Shown piece by piece: positions 22,640 to 35,927 of a DNA stretch of 64,000 nucleotides. The position numbers and the translations under genes were made by a program. The notes under the pieces were generated by a model. It made no database searches. It was not told where the DNA came from and was given only the letters and a program-made list of their open reading frames with translations. The DNA lies in assembly GCA_947650365.1 (NCBI GenBank), contig OX393557.1:26318385-26382384 (forward strand), read 5' to 3'. Position 1 is the first letter of the stretch, and each line of letters begins with the position of its first letter. This DNA is from Chamaelirium japonicum. Taxonomy: Eukaryota; Streptophyta; Magnoliopsida; Liliales; Melanthiaceae.

Positions 22640-25500
22640 GTTGTGCACCTTCTATTAAACCCGACATCCCGGATACTAACTCCGCTATCTGGGATGCTGT
22701 GGGCGTAAAATCTGATCGAGACACTCATGGGCCCACAAAGACGACAATGGGATCCCCCTACCCTACATGGGGCCCACGAAGATGGTGGGACCCCTCGGCC
22801 CTGCCTAGGGCCCACAATGATGACAGTGGAAAACCCCCAGTCCTGCCTAGGTCTCACAAGGATGACAGTGGGATCCTCAGCCATGTCTAGGACCCACGAG
22901 GACGTACGACAGTGAGACCCCCTAGCCCTGCTTGGGGCCCACGATGACGATGGGACCCACCAGCCTCACTTTGAGACCCCGAAGACTGCCTGATCACCCC
23001 CTAAAAACTCTATATATAGAAGGTTCGACATATATTCCTGATCGGATGCTGATTCAATACCTAAATTTCTCTTTCAGAGATCTTTCCTCGGTTTCTTGAG
23101 CTGCATAGCTCAGACGAAGAATTGATCTCTTTTTCTACCCCTTTTTTCTTTTCTCTAATTGCTTTTATAAGTGACAATTGAGTTCACCCAATTGAGTCTT
23201 GGCTTTTTAATGCTTCATGATCACCATCTTACTTTGATTATGGGTGGTTACCCCTAGTGATCAACACAAACATGAGAACCACTTAAGGATACACCTAGTT
23301 ACCCTGGGGGAATATGGAATCCCTACGGACTCCTAGTATTTCCTAGAATCTAATACTAACTACCCAATCTGCTCACTCTTTTGGTTTACAATAACCCATT
23401 GTCCAGTAGGTCAAAGTAGAGAACACGTACTAAACCTATGGTTCACTACACATCAGTTAGACAGTTATTAAGACCGATTTTCTCTTTTGATTCGACCAAA
23501 GCATCAACATTACCAAACTTAGTATCTCATACTAATGACCAAAATAGGTCATCTCCCTCTAACAAGAAGATCAGGATGTTACAACCTTACATACTAGATG
23601 TCTAGTGTAGTGACCGACTATGAATATGTTTAAATATGTATGGTAACAAAATATCTTATGTTTGGGATCTAATCCACATACATGAGTTACCCTAATAATA
23701 CTAAACGAACTTAGTGGGTTTATGCATCTCATGCACATTGGTATATGGGTTTTAGTAATGAGAGTTTATTCAAATATCGTGCATGCTGGGATTGGCATAT
23801 AGAACATACTAATTCCATCAATCTCCCACTTGTCCAAATGACAATCCTATTATCTATCTTCTACTAGCATTCCTTCCACATGTCTCCCACTGATGAAACA
23901 CATCAGAGTATCCACATATTTGTATTAGCTCAAGCACCCAGCTTGCACATCCCACTGGGGAACCAGCATGTACAATCCATCTAGGATCCGATCCGTAAAT
24001 GTGTAAACACCCAGTTTACACATCCCATTGACGAATCAGTATGTGTAATCTATTTGGGATATGTGACCTTCCGAATGTATACTAGCACTCCTACTCACCT
24101 CAATTGCTTGAGGTTTACTTAACGATCTATTCGTTACTCCCCAAAGATTTAAGTCAATTTCTGCTTACCAAGCCCGCTACAAAACATATAACTAGTCTAG
24201 CCGTTATGCTTTCATAAGCATGAACTTTATTATACAAGGAACACCCCATCCATGCTTAGCAACCTTCTTAGTGTTGAGTGAGATATGGTCTAGGGCTTGT
24301 AAAAACCATGGTTGATTAATAAATGGGTTGATATTTTTCTTTATGGTGCATATCTTTGTACGTGTTCTGTGTACAGGACTTAAATGAGCCATGGCTACAT
24401 AGTAGTCCATCTGAGTTGAAGACTCAGTGGATTGGTCCTATGAGTCTAAATTGTTCGCAGATCTAATTAGGATTGGTCGCCCTATAAGGTTAAACTGTTG
24501 GAATGACATAGTATATGTTTCTCCACCATGGTCATTGCCAGGCACAGTGTCTGTGGCCGAACAAAACCAACACGGTGCACAGATCGGTGAGCAGACACCG
24601 CTGTACATAGCCGTATTTTTGTTTAGGGTAATCAATCCTAAACCCTGAGGAACCGTGACCTGTGGACTAACCAGTTGCAGATAACTTTGCTTCACCAATG
24701 TTTGAGGGATGTAACCACGATCAAATACCACAGTGCGCTAGGTTATCGGGCTGGCATTGCATCGGTACGCCACTCTTACATGCTATCTGCATCCCTACCG
24801 GGAGGTACATTCCTTGGTCTGATATACACCACACTAAAACCTGGCCTGGTGGTCAATAATTGAGCTGTTGACCGGATCCGGTTGCTTGGCCAAAGTGATC
24901 GGCGGTGCGATGTGATAGACAACCTGGAAGGAACCTAGTCAGATGGTCACTCGAGTCTGATGATGCTCTCTATCACTTGATTAGACACATGGCACCAAGT
25001 GCAGGGACATCACATTACCAATACTAAGAGGAGATCAGAGGTATGCGAGAGAGCGTAGTAAGTCTAGAAAGACTGGAGTGCAGCCTGCATCGCACTCTGG
25101 GTGGCCACGCTGGTTAACTAGGATCCAAAGTATTGACGGAGACACTTGCGTAATGCGTCGATCGAGCCCGGTTGGAAGCCTACTTCCTAAAAGTTCCACC
25201 TTATCCATAATCGTGTCAAACTTTTACTTTCTCCTAGTCTCACTATATTATAAGAGTTGAAGAAAAGACGCCCTAACCACTCTGTGTTCTATGAGTGCAT
25301 CGCACTGGAGCATGAAAGGTGCGCAAGGCTGAGGGCGTTCACTAGGAGGCAACCCGAGAGTAGTATAGAGACGCACGATGATGCCTTTACATTGCATGGG
25401 TTTAGTTCCGTGTATGCGCATCGCACTAGAACACGGGATGATCGTTTAGTGACTTTTGCTTAGGGGCATCATCTGTTCATGGTCATGAATCCAGAGCACT
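22640..25500. other. Non-coding, LTR-like region of an unidentified retroelement
   Basis: No protein domain is found. The stretch contains a minisatellite (listed separately), then CTATATATAG at 23010-23019 followed by a leader-like C/T-rich sequence. Further on are phrases such as 'CAATCTCCCACTTGTCC' (23820) and short repeated paragraphs 'CAGCTTGCACATCCCACTGGGGAACCAGCATGTACAATC' (23940 and again, diverged, 24012). The composition is typical of large non-autonomous LTR elements, but I could not pair two LTRs, so this is a tentative description. Confidence 0.35.
22726..22975. repeat. Degenerate minisatellite, ~42-bp unit, about six copies
   Basis: Units share 'GGGCCCAC(A/G)A(A/T)GA', then a 'GACAGTGG' or 'GATGGTGG' block, then 'GGGA(T/C)CC' and 'CCCTGCC(T/A)'. 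Units differ by substitutions and small indels. No reading frame is kept across units. Confidence 0.75.
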
Positions 25501-26487
25501 TGCAGTTTTACAAAGCCGATGCATAAGTGTAAGGTCTTCAAATGCCTCGATTGGATATGAATCTCTTTAGCCCCAAGACTTCGCACCCAAATCAATGAGT
25601 TTAAAGTATGTTAGTAGCTAACAAATCAAATGTTATGCAAAAAAAAAAAAATTTACAAATCGAATAATGTAAAAAATAGGTTTGATAATTTTTTTACCAA
25701 TCTCGTGCCCTCTCTCCCGTATTGTGACACATGGACCTTTTTTTTGGAAGAGTGAGATCCTTCTCCCATGTATTCAAGCTACTCTCACGTAAATCCTACT
25801 AAAAACCTACTATAAAGATGATAAATATTCATTCGATCTTTTGATGTTAATTAGGCAAATCATTAGTGTTGTCTCTCTCTAACAAGTGAATCACATCCCG
25901 ACGAGTGAATCACACTCACTCCAATTGCACGCTTCTTCGGACGGATGTGATGTCGTTTGTGCCAAGTGGCGTATCAAGTCCATCCAGGCATTACCCGGGT
26001 TTCTTACTGCAGCTTTTTTTGGATGAGGAGCCGTCCTCTTGTCAAATGGATCGCATGACTCTTTGTATTCCTCTCCTACCTGAAATTTCTTTTCGGCACC
26101 CGAAGCGACGTGGTTAATGTATCCGGTTGTCGATCTCATCGAGGAAAATAGAAACTCTACTCTCTCTCTCTCTCCCCACCCCTACGCAGCCCCGGTCTGA
26201 ATTTGGGCTGAGCATGATGGTAAAACTTTGGGCCTATAGTTCGGGCTTGGGAGAGCCACCTAGAGTTTGGGCCGGGTTTTGGCAGACCTTGACCGACTCA
26301 GCCCAGCCCAGCCCATTTGACAGGCCAATGCCTGGCGGGGTTGTATAGAAAGAAAGCAAATCAACATATTATGTTTTCTTCCTCTTTTGCCTGGTCGGAA
26401 TTTCAGATCCATTTGCTGGTCCAACATCTACCACTTTTCTTTCAATAGAAGCATTGCTGATTGCCCAAGGTATATGAAATACCAACT

Positions 26488-26490
<3 letters not shown>
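25501..26490. other. No gene seen; short GGGCC-rich patch
   Basis: Mostly A/T-rich. Bases 26195-26310 contain several GGGC(C/T)-type phrases and their complements ('TTGGGCTGAGC', 'CAGCCCAGCCCAGCCC') that could be a small foldback insertion, but I could not define its borders. Minus-strand frame 26460-26369 has no recognisable domain. Confidence 0.3.

Positions 26491-26492
<2 letters not shown>

Positions 26493-26536
<44 letters not shown>
26493..26536. repeat. (GA)n microsatellite
   Basis: 44 bases of perfect GA repeats. Confidence 0.95.
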
Positions 26537-26537
<1 letters not shown>

Positions 26538-26644
26538 ATTAGAGAGAGTGTTGTAAAGAGATGGAGCATGCTACTAATCGATCTCTATCCGTCATTGTGT
26601 ATGCACTTCAGACATTGTTCCATGTACTTCAGACATTTGAATCA

Positions 26645-27055
26645 ACAGGGCAGAGGGCAGTTCTCATATACAAACCAACTCCACAGGAAAAACAAAAAGA
26701 GAGCCTACTGTAACAGACTATGCAAGTATCAGATCTCCAACACACCAAGAAATCAATTTCTGGAGGGTTAGGCCTACTTTCCCGAACATCCGTGCTGACC
26801 TAACAAGCAATCACCACTGCCGCAGCACCACCGGTTGTAACAGGCTCCTCAGTGTGGTACTTCTGCCAGCAAGGTCCCGGTTTCCTCCATGCGTTCCTCT
26901 ACAATTTGACAAGAACCCCTTAGAAAACCATTATTCGGTCAGCAAATTATAATTGGTTTGTAATGATCTAATCATCTAACAATAAGATGATCATTAACCA
27001 CAATGAGTACTTTAAAAACAAACTCTCACATGTTTTCTTGCTTTCAAATCCAAGG
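26645..27055. repeat. Third, partial copy of the paralogous block (40190-40890 / 17530-18170)
   Basis: Shared phrases include 'GGGCAGTTCTCATATACAAA', 'AAGAAATCAAT', 'CTAACAAGCAATCACCAC' and 'CCCTTAGAAAACCATTATTC'. It is more diverged than the other two copies and its reading frames are broken. The gene of origin is not recognised. Confidence 0.75.
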
Positions 27056-27195
27056 CCAACGAAAGAAGTTTTTTTTTTAAAAAAAGGAGTTATCAGTTTC
27101 AACCATATGGTTCAAGGCCTTGGGTTCGTCCGAACCTGAACCAGTTCAGATTTTGACCGATCTGAAGTTCTGAACCCCCCGAACTCGTATTATGC

Positions 27196-27198
<3 letters not shown>

Positions 27199-27234
<36 letters not shown>
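27199..27234. repeat. (GT)n microsatellite
   Basis: About 36 bases of perfect GT repeats. Confidence 0.95.
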
Positions 27235-27235
<1 letters not shown>

Positions 27236-27722
27236 GTGTCATGTAATGTATCACAAGACCTAAATTTGAAACGACTGATGCGGGCCCGAGTTGGGCGAAT
27301 CATACCCTAATTCTTTATTTCTTTTTATCATTTTTTTTTTATATTTTTGTCTGAAACAGCCGAATTGGCCAAACGTGAATCCGAACAAGAACCGGTTCAT
27401 TTTTTCCCAATCCAAAGACGAACCCAAGCCGAAGTTCTAAACCTCGACATTTAGCGAATCAAAGACGCAGATCTGGAGTACGACTAGTCTCCATTATTTT
27501 CAACGGTTATGCGCTTCCTAATTATATACACCTGCTATTTTAGGTACATAAACTAGACAACTGTACTCTGGAAGAAAGTAAACGGTGGAACAACTTTGCT
27601 CGTATTAAGGTTAAACTTACTCTTCATGCTCCTCTCCAACAAATGTAAAATGTAAAATGTAAAATGGAATACTGGGACATGATATGGAATAGTGCCCTTT
27701 ACTTTGTTCTATCGAATCTAAA

Positions 27723-28097
27723 ATGGAAGAGGAAGTCCCTGAAGATCGGAAGGTATGACTTGAAGGACTGCTAGCACCTAGATATACACCGGACATCCCA
27801 GTAACTGTTAATGTGAAGCCTCCTTTCCACACCAAAGCTTTGATTTCCCAGCTCTCTATCTTTTTGCGAAAGAAAGCGAAGTCTAATTCAACGGAGACTA
27901 ATGATTCTTCTGGGCCGGAGCTTCCGACGGATTAATCGCCGGAGATGATCCGTCACTCTTCTCCGGCCGGTAAACAGGCCAAACCGGACGAGGACAATAC
28001 ACTCGATGGTGCCGAAAGTAACGGCATGCATAATTCACGCATGAAGCCCAGCAGTTCCTGTGGGGATTGGTGTGTCCTTCATGGGGGTGAAACTTGG
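27723..28097 (+). pseudogene. Unrecognised reading frame with two internal stops
   Basis: From ATG at 27723 (MEEEVPEDRK) a single frame runs ~125 codons to TAG with only two internal stops: TGA at 27756 and TAA near 27930. The residues between are protein-like and hydrophilic (TPDIPVTVNVKPPFHTKAL, LRKKAKSNSTETN, SPAGKQAKPDEDN). I do not recognise the family. It could be a decayed exon, or chance. The 3' end merges with a GGGTTGG-rich insertion. Confidence 0.3.
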
Positions 28098-28865
28098 GCG
28101 GGTTAGGTCGGGTTGGTGCTCAACCCAAGACCAACTCGTAGTTAGTATACCTCAACCCTAACCCTAAGCCAACCCAACCTTGGGATGGAAATTCTCAACC
28201 CAACCCAAGTGAGTTGTTGGGTTGGTCGGGTCGGTCGGGTTAATGCTTTCTTTCTAATACTCAGTCCACCATATAAACCATAACAATTTATTTTTTTAAT
28301 TAAAGGCGTTAGAACCTATGCGTGTAGCTATTCTAAAAAAGCTACACTCTTTCTAAACAAAAGTACGACAACTACTTAATTAGCATTCAAGCATATCAAG
28401 TTTCACAAAAGAACAACCAAGAAATAAATAAAATGTAAAAAAATTGTCTATACTAACTCGCTAATAAGAAAGATAGAAGAATAGAAGTATCATTAACATA
28501 TCAAATGCATAATACTATCGATTTAACATAATTTCAACTAAAACTAATACATAAGAAAGAAAAAAAGAAATAGAGGCAAGAAGAAACATACAATAATTAG
28601 CTTGAATGGCTTCTACATCTCTGTCAAAACATTTTCTCGATTCAATATTTAGAAAGTCACATGAAAGATAATGAAACAAATAAGGTATATGATTAATGCC
28701 CTCTTACCTGCTGAAGATCATCATGAACAAGGTAACAAAACATATACTACATCAATTAACTAATATAAGTATATTTGAATATTTGGTTCGGGTTCGGTTG
28801 GTTAACCTAGACTCTCAACCCGAGCTCGTCCAAACCCAAACCAATGTCAGGTTGAACTCGGGTTG
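28085..28865. mobile_element. Possible non-autonomous element with GGGTTGGTCGGGT-type ends
   Basis: Both ends are rich in GGGTTGG/CCAACCC and CGGGTT phrases (28095-28245 and 28785-28865) around an A/T-rich centre, like the hAT-like elements at 10819 and 39177. Exact terminal repeats and target duplications could not be fixed. Confidence 0.4.
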
Positions 28866-28930
28866 ATTCCTCGAATTCGATAGACTAAAAGAGATGAAAA
28901 TGAATTATATGAAAAGAAGAAAAGTTGCGA

Positions 28931-30051
<1,121 letters not shown>

Positions 30052-30349
30052 CGAAAATATTCTTACACCTCTTCGTTTGCAAATCTGAAAATATTCTTAC
30101 ACCTCTTCGTTTGCAAATCCGTCAAATTGTTATGTCGGTTGGACTATCAGGTGGACTTTGGCTTTCATGGCGAGATGGAATTCTCGTGGATATCATAAGA
30201 TCTATGGAATACTTTATTATGGCTCATGTAAAACATACTTCTCTAAGACAGACTTGGTTTCTGGTGTGTTTATGGCACCCACTGCAAGGCTACACGGCAA
30301 AAGGTCTGGGAAGGCATTCTTCAATTAAGAAAATCTTGAAGATCCTGGT
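30052..30349 (+). pseudogene. LINE ORF2 endonuclease fragment (unit 1)
   Basis: The plus strand encodes LTPLRLQI, SVGLSGGLWLSWRDGI and QTWFLV, the middle of a LINE apurinic-type endonuclease (pattern ..SGGL.L.W..). It then loses frame near a deletion of two bases relative to unit 2. It is interrupted at ~30350 by AGGCGC-rich sequence and resumes at 32941. Confidence 0.7.
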
Positions 30350-31177
30350 CTCAGGGTTTTCAACGCCATCTATCAAAGGCGCAACTAGGCTCCTCAAGGC
30401 TCAATCCTGGCGCCTCTCTTAGGGAGCGCTTTGACCAATTGAGGCCCAGGTTCACCTAGGCGCGTCTGGCTGCACCAAGGCCAGGCACTTCGAGCGCCCG
30501 GTTTAAAGCCAAAAAAAAAAAATCATATTCTTTTTTGCAGTCTTTAACTTTTTTCCTTCATACTTCTTCCCTAAAACCCTAAAAGCCCCCTAAACATCCC
30601 AAATTGATCTCTTGCTTAAAAAACCCTCCAAAAACCTTTGAATTGGTGAAAATCAAAGTTCATCCCTAAACCTATATTTTATTCAATTCATTTCCAATGT
30701 GGGTTCAACCCCAAACACAGTTGGAGTGCTTTCGACAATGTGAGTGCAAAACTCAAAATACATTTTACCCTTGGCAACGCTAGCCATGTTATTTTAAGTT
30801 CTTAACATCAATTTCTAATTTTGTAGACTTGTTATTTTAAACCCCTAACCTAAATATTTCAGTTCTAGTATCTATCAGTATTTCACTGGAGATTTTAGTT
30901 GATGTAATGCTTATGCTATTTGAGGATATTTGTCCTCTTTATCATTTTTTATATAGTGGTTTTCATCTTGTTTTGCTTAAATTCATCGTATAAATGTTAA
31001 TTTTAAAATGGGGAGAGGGGGAACGTAAGGGGGCTTTAGATCCCATGAAAAAATTTTAAAAAATATATAGTAAAAAACCATGCTTGCGCCTAAGGTTGTC
31101 ATATCGTGTATCGTTTTTCCTATTTTGTGTATCGTGTATCGTATCGTATCGTGTATCGCAAGATACGATTAAATTTA

Positions 31178-31212
<35 letters not shown>

Positions 31213-32426
31213 ATAAATATAGAAAGTACGTACTAGAATATTAAATATGAAAAGTCAAGTAGAAAAGTAAGACATTCCCTATAATTTCACATCAAACATA
31301 ACATTGGCCTATACAAAAAATATGATGTATATATTTCTATAAAAAAGAAATCATAATAAGTATTATCTATGATCTTTCACTATATTGTTCTCAAAATATT
31401 CGAATGATCAATGAAGACAAAACAAAAACTCAAAAAGTAGGAAGGTCTTATTTTTTAATCTCCACTGCATCTACATCATCAATTTGATCATCACCAATAG
31501 ATAATTTATCACCACTTGCATCTTTATCTTCCTCTAATGCCTCTTGCACCTCTTATTCATATTAATTTTCATCCTCATTGCCTTATTCAAAGTCATCCAC
31601 TTCTTTTCTTTAGCCTTCCTTTATGAACATAGATCCATTAGCCTTCTACTAAGAAGTACCACAAATATATATAGGTAGAAATGGAATCCAATAACTATTG
31701 AAATTAGCGAAGTTGTAGATATTTGGTGCTCCAAGCTCTAGAAAATTTTTAAAAACAAATGGCATTGTGCTCCGACAACTCTAGAGAAAGATTTGTAAAA
31801 CACCTGTAAACTTGTAAAAAAAGGGGTTATTTTGACTTTGCCCCCCAAATTTTGCCTTGAATTAGACTTTACCCGCCATATTTTCATTAATTAGACTTTA
31901 CCCCCCAAAACTAACTGTTCCGTTAGCTCACCCCCCAAAACTTTATTTCTTTTCCGTCAGCTCATCCTTTCTCTTAGAAGGTGAGCTGACGGAACAGTTA
32001 GTTTTGGCGAGTAAAGTCTAGTTCAAGGCAAAATTTAGGGGGCAAAGTCAAAATAACAAAAAAATAATAATCTTGTTTTGCTTAAATTCATCTTGTTTTG
32101 CTAAAATTCATCGTATAAAATTTAATTTTAAAATGGGGAGAAGGGGAACGTAAGGGGGCTTTAGATCCCATGAAAAAAAATTTTAAAAATATATATTAAA
32201 AAACCCATGCTTGCGCCTAAACTCGAACCTATGCAGACTTAGGCAAAGGCGCACACCTTGGGCCTAGGCTGCACCTGGGCTGTTGGCTGCATAAATGCAA
32301 TTAGCAGTAAAGCAAAAAAACAAGGGGGGACTAGGGTCAGAAAAGACATGATACGAGATTTCAAGAAGTTTATCAACTTGACAAGGCTTTTTCATATGAG
32401 ATACTCATGCCCAATATACACAATAG
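30350..32426. other. Insertion complex splitting the LINE, unit 1
   Basis: The sequence begins with AGGCGC/GGCGCC phrases (30375-30500) and ends with GCGCCTAAAC and GGGCCTAGGCTGC (32210-32290), suggesting a non-autonomous element with AGGCGC-type subterminal repeats. A ~110-bp paragraph ('CTTGTTTTGCTTAAATTCATCGTATAAA' to 'CATGCTTGCGCCTAA') occurs twice, at 30968-31085 and 32080-32219, flanking ~1 kb that includes an ATT microsatellite (31180) and a foldback MITE. No coding domain is seen. Unit 2 has the same complex at 33841-35927. Confidence 0.5.
31826..32057. mobile_element. Foldback MITE, 232 bp
   Basis: The left arm GTTATTTTGACTTTGCCCCC and the right arm GGGGGCAAAGTCAAAATAAC are perfect inverted repeats. 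Complementarity continues inward through 'AATTTTGCCTTGAA' and 'AACTAACTGTTCCGT', with a short central loop. The transcript would be a long near-perfect hairpin. Flanks are A-rich, so the target duplication cannot be read. A second copy lies at 35326-35557. Confidence 0.85.
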
Positions 32427-32940
32427 TTGTCAAGGCGTCAAGGCGAGGCTAGGCGCCAGGAGGGAGCCTAGGAGCCTAGTCGTGGCCTTGTGTGTATATT
32501 CGTGACCTTATGTGCATAGACATTCTCCAAGCACGGGTATATAGTCTATACTTGCAGGTATATATGTAATAGGAAATAATATAACACCTTACTAACATGA
32601 AATTGAACATATTATAGTCAAATGCATGCAACACAATGACACATACATAGTATAAACAAATAAACAACAAAAGGAACAAATAGAATACAAACACTTGCTA
32701 ACATAAAATAGAGCATATTCTAATAAAATGCATACAACACAATGAACACATAGTATAAACAAGTATACAACAACAAAATGAACAAAGAATATCGGGACGG
32801 GTTGGATTTTACTTAAAAAAAAAACAGAAATCATTGCTTAAAACTAGGCGTGCGCTTAGCCTAGGCCGCCGCTTAGTGAGGTGCGCATGGGCGCACTGGG
32901 GCCTAGCTGTCTCCGGGCGCCTAGGCCCGCTCCTTGACAA
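32427..32940. mobile_element. Non-autonomous element with TTGTCAAGG ends (unit 1)
   Basis: Ends are TTGTCAAGG and CCTTGACAA, with AGGCG/GGCGCCTAGGC subterminal repeats and an A/T-rich core containing repeated 'CAACACAATGA..ACATAGTATAAACAA' paragraphs. It interrupts LINE ORF2 and is followed at once by LINE sequence. 'CAATAG' precedes and 'CAATAA' follows. A similar 13-14-base AATATACACA(A)TAG occurs at both sides, five bases off on the right. The counterpart is at 35928-36452. Confidence 0.7.
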
Positions 32941-33265
32941 CAATAATATACACATAGACTAACCGAAGGCAACCCAAATTGCATATATGGAAACGATTAG
33001 ATAGAGTGATGGACAACCCTCTTTGGCGGAGTATATTCTATAGTGATATTGTCTTTCAACTACCTTCGATAGGGAGTGATCAATGCCCTGTACTTCTAAA
33101 AACTACACTCAATACCCCACCCACGAAAAAGAGTTTTCAAATTTGAAGCAATGCTGATAAAGGATCGGGACTTCATACTATAATAACAGATAACTGGCGA
33201 TTTTTTTGTAAACACCCAAATCGTAATTCACCCCAAAAAATATATAGATCGAAGGCAATATTTGG
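32941..33265 (+). pseudogene. LINE ORF2 endonuclease, C-terminal part (unit 1)
   Basis: The plus strand reads IWKRLDRVMDNPLW, DIVFQLPSIGSDQCPVLL and TPPTKKSFQ. These match the end of LINE endonucleases (..RLDR.L.N..W....LP...SDHCPILL). The usual SDH catalytic His is Gln here. Stops follow. Confidence 0.7.
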
Positions 33266-33450
33266 GACTTCATACTATAATAGCAAGCATGCCTCTCGTC
33301 CTCAACTTCCTTGTATAGGCTTCAAGCAATTGCCTGCAACAAAGGAAAATCAAAACCATCTAACGGGAAACCCAGTTCTACTACCAATATTACTGCTGCC
33401 TCATCAACCACAATCATCGGCGCGTTTAGCCCAAGATAGCTTTTGGGCGT

Positions 33451-33840
33451 ATGAGTATTGTACCGTGGAATTGTAGGGGCAACTAGGGAGACAGAACAAT
33501 TCTCAATCGCAAGGCTGTCCTCAAATCGACTTCACCACAGCTGTACTTGATTTCAGAAACAAGGTATAGTCTAAAACAATCTGAAAATATTCTTACACCT
33601 CTTCGTTTGCAAATCCATCACATTGTTATGTCGGTTGGACTATCAGGTGGACTTTGGCTTTCATGGCGACATGGAATTCCCGTGGATATCATAAGATCTA
33701 TGGAATACTTTATTATGGTTCATGTAAAACATACTTCTCTAAGACAGACTTGGTTTCTGGTGTGTGTTTATGGCGCCCACTGCAAGGCTACACGGCAAAA
33801 GGTCTGGGAAGGCATTCTTCAATTAAGAAAATCTTGAAGA
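33451..33840 (+). pseudogene. LINE ORF2 start and endonuclease (unit 2)
   Basis: ATG at 33451 opens MSIVPWNCRGN, the usual start of plant LINE ORF2. One in-frame TAG follows, then PQLYLISETRY, SVGLSGGLWLSWRHGI and VYGAHCKATRQKVWEGI in the same frame. The catalytic Asn (WNCRG) and Glu (SETR) positions of the endonuclease are present. The frame is cut at ~33840 by the AGGCGC-rich complex and resumes at 36453. Unit 1 lacks the ORF2 start, so the tandem junction lies inside the endonuclease. Confidence 0.75.
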
Positions 33841-34672
33841 TCCTGGTTGTTGTCTCAGGGTTTTCAACGCCATCTATCAAAGGCGCAACTAGGCTCCTCA
33901 AGGCTCAAGCCTGGCGCCTCTCTTAGGGAGCGCTTTGACCCATTGAGGCCCAGGTGCACCTAGGCGCGTCTGGCTGCACCAAGGCCAGGCACTTCGAGCG
34001 CCCGGTTTAAAGCCAAAAAAAAAATCATATTCTTTTTTGCAGTCTTTAACTTTTTTCCTTCATACTTCCCTAAAACCCTAAAAGCTCCCGAAACATCCCA
34101 AATTGATTTCTTGCTTAAAAAACCCTCCAAAAGCCTTTGATTTGGTGAAATTCAAAGTTCATCTTTAAACCTATTTTTTATTCAATACATTTCCAATTTG
34201 GGTTCAACCCCAAACACAGTTGGAGTGCTTTCGACAATGTGAGTGCAAAACTCAAAATACATTTTACCCTTGGCAACGCTAGCCATGTTATTTTAAGTTC
34301 TTAACATCAATTTCTAATTTTGTAGACTTGTTATTTTAAGCCCCTAACCTAAATATTTCAGTTCTAGTATCTATCTGTATTTCACTCGAGATTTTAGTTG
34401 ATGTTATGCTTATGCTATTTGAGGATATTTGTCCTCTTTATCATTTTTTATATAGTGGTTTTCATCTTGTTTTGCTTAAATTCATCGTATAAATGTTAAT
34501 TTTAATATGGGGAGAGGGGGAACGTAAGGGGGCATTAGATCCCATGAAAAAATTTTAAAAAATATATAGTATAAAACCCATGCTTGCGCCTAAGGTTGTC
34601 ATATCGTGTATCGTTTTTCCTATTTTGTGTATCGGGTATCGTATCGTGTATCGCAAGATACGGTTAAATTTA

Positions 34673-34707
<35 letters not shown>

Positions 34708-35927
34708 ATAAATATAGAAAGTACGTACTAGAATATTAAATATGAAAAGTCAAGTAGAAGAGTAAGACATTCCCTATAATTTCACATCAAACATAACATT
34801 GGCCTATACAAAAAATATGATGTATATATTTCTATAAAAAAGAAATCATAATAAGTATTATCTATTATCTTTCACTATATTGTTCTCAGAATATTCGAAT
34901 GATCAATGAAGACATAACAAAAACTCAAAAAGTAGGAAGGTCTTATTTTTTAATCTCCACTGCATCTACATCATCAATTTGATCATCACCAATAGATAAT
35001 TTATCACCACTTGCATCTTTATCTTCCTCTAATGCCTCTTCCACCTCTTATTCATATTCATTTTCATCCTCATTGTCTTATTCAAAGTCATCCACTTCTT
35101 TCCTTTAGCCTTCCTTTATGAACATAGATCCATCATCCATTAGCCCTCTACTAAGAAGTACCACATATATATAGGTAGAAACGGAATCCTATAACTATTG
35201 AAATTAACGAAGTTGTAGATATTTGGTGCTCCAAGCTCTAGAAAATTTTTAAAAACAAATGGCATTGGGCTCCGACAACTCTAGAAAAAGATTTGTAAAA
35301 CACTTATAAACTTGTAAAAAAAAGGGTTATTTTGACTTTGCCCCCCAAATTTTGCCTTGAATTAGACTTTACCCGCCATATTTTCATTAATTAGACTTTA
35401 CCCCCCAAAACTAACTGTTCTGTTAGCTCACCCCCCATAACTTTATTTCTTTTCCGTCAGCTCATCCTTTCTCTTAGATGGTGAGCTGACGGAACAGTTA
35501 GTTTTGGCGAGTAAAGTCTAATTCAAGGCAAAATTTAGGGGGCAAAGTCAAAATAACCAAAAAAAAAAAAAATCTTGTTTTGCTTAAATTCATCTTGTTT
35601 TGCTAAAATTCATCGTATAAAATTTAATTTGAAAATGGGGAGAGGGGGAACGTAAGGGGGCTTTAGATCCCATGAAAAAAAATTTAAAAATATATAGTAA
35701 AAAACCCATGCTTGCGCCTAAACTCGAACCTATGCAGACTTAGGCAAAGACACATACCTTGGGCCTAGGCTGCACCTGGGCTGTTGGCTGCATAAATGCA
35801 ATTAGAAGTAAAGCAAAAAAACAAGGAGGGACAAGGGTCAGGAAAGACATGATACGAGATTTCAAGAAGTTTATCAACTTGACAAGGCTTTTTCATATGA
35901 GATACTCATGTCCAATATAAACCATAG
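33841..35927. other. Insertion complex splitting the LINE, unit 2
   Basis: Counterpart of 30350-32426 with the same AGGCGC ends, duplicated ~110-bp paragraph, ATT microsatellite (34674-34703) and foldback MITE. No genes. Confidence 0.5.
35326..35557. mobile_element. Foldback MITE, copy in unit 2
   Basis: Same 232-bp element and inverted arms as 31826-32057, with a few substitutions. Confidence 0.85.

Larger units (their letters stand above)
30052..33270. repeat. Tandem unit 1 of a duplicated, interrupted LINE segment
   Basis: This segment, from 'GAAAATATTCTTACACCTC' to 'GAAGGCAATATTTGGG', is repeated at 33581-37733 in the same orientation. Unit 2 is longer by a 0.95-kb MITE. Identity is high, with small indels. 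At the left border the first 34 bases are themselves duplicated (30052 and 30086). Confidence 0.9.

Noticed and set aside
22726..22975. CRISPR-like array
   Set aside because: The units are contiguous and degenerate without unique spacers, and the DNA is from a plant.
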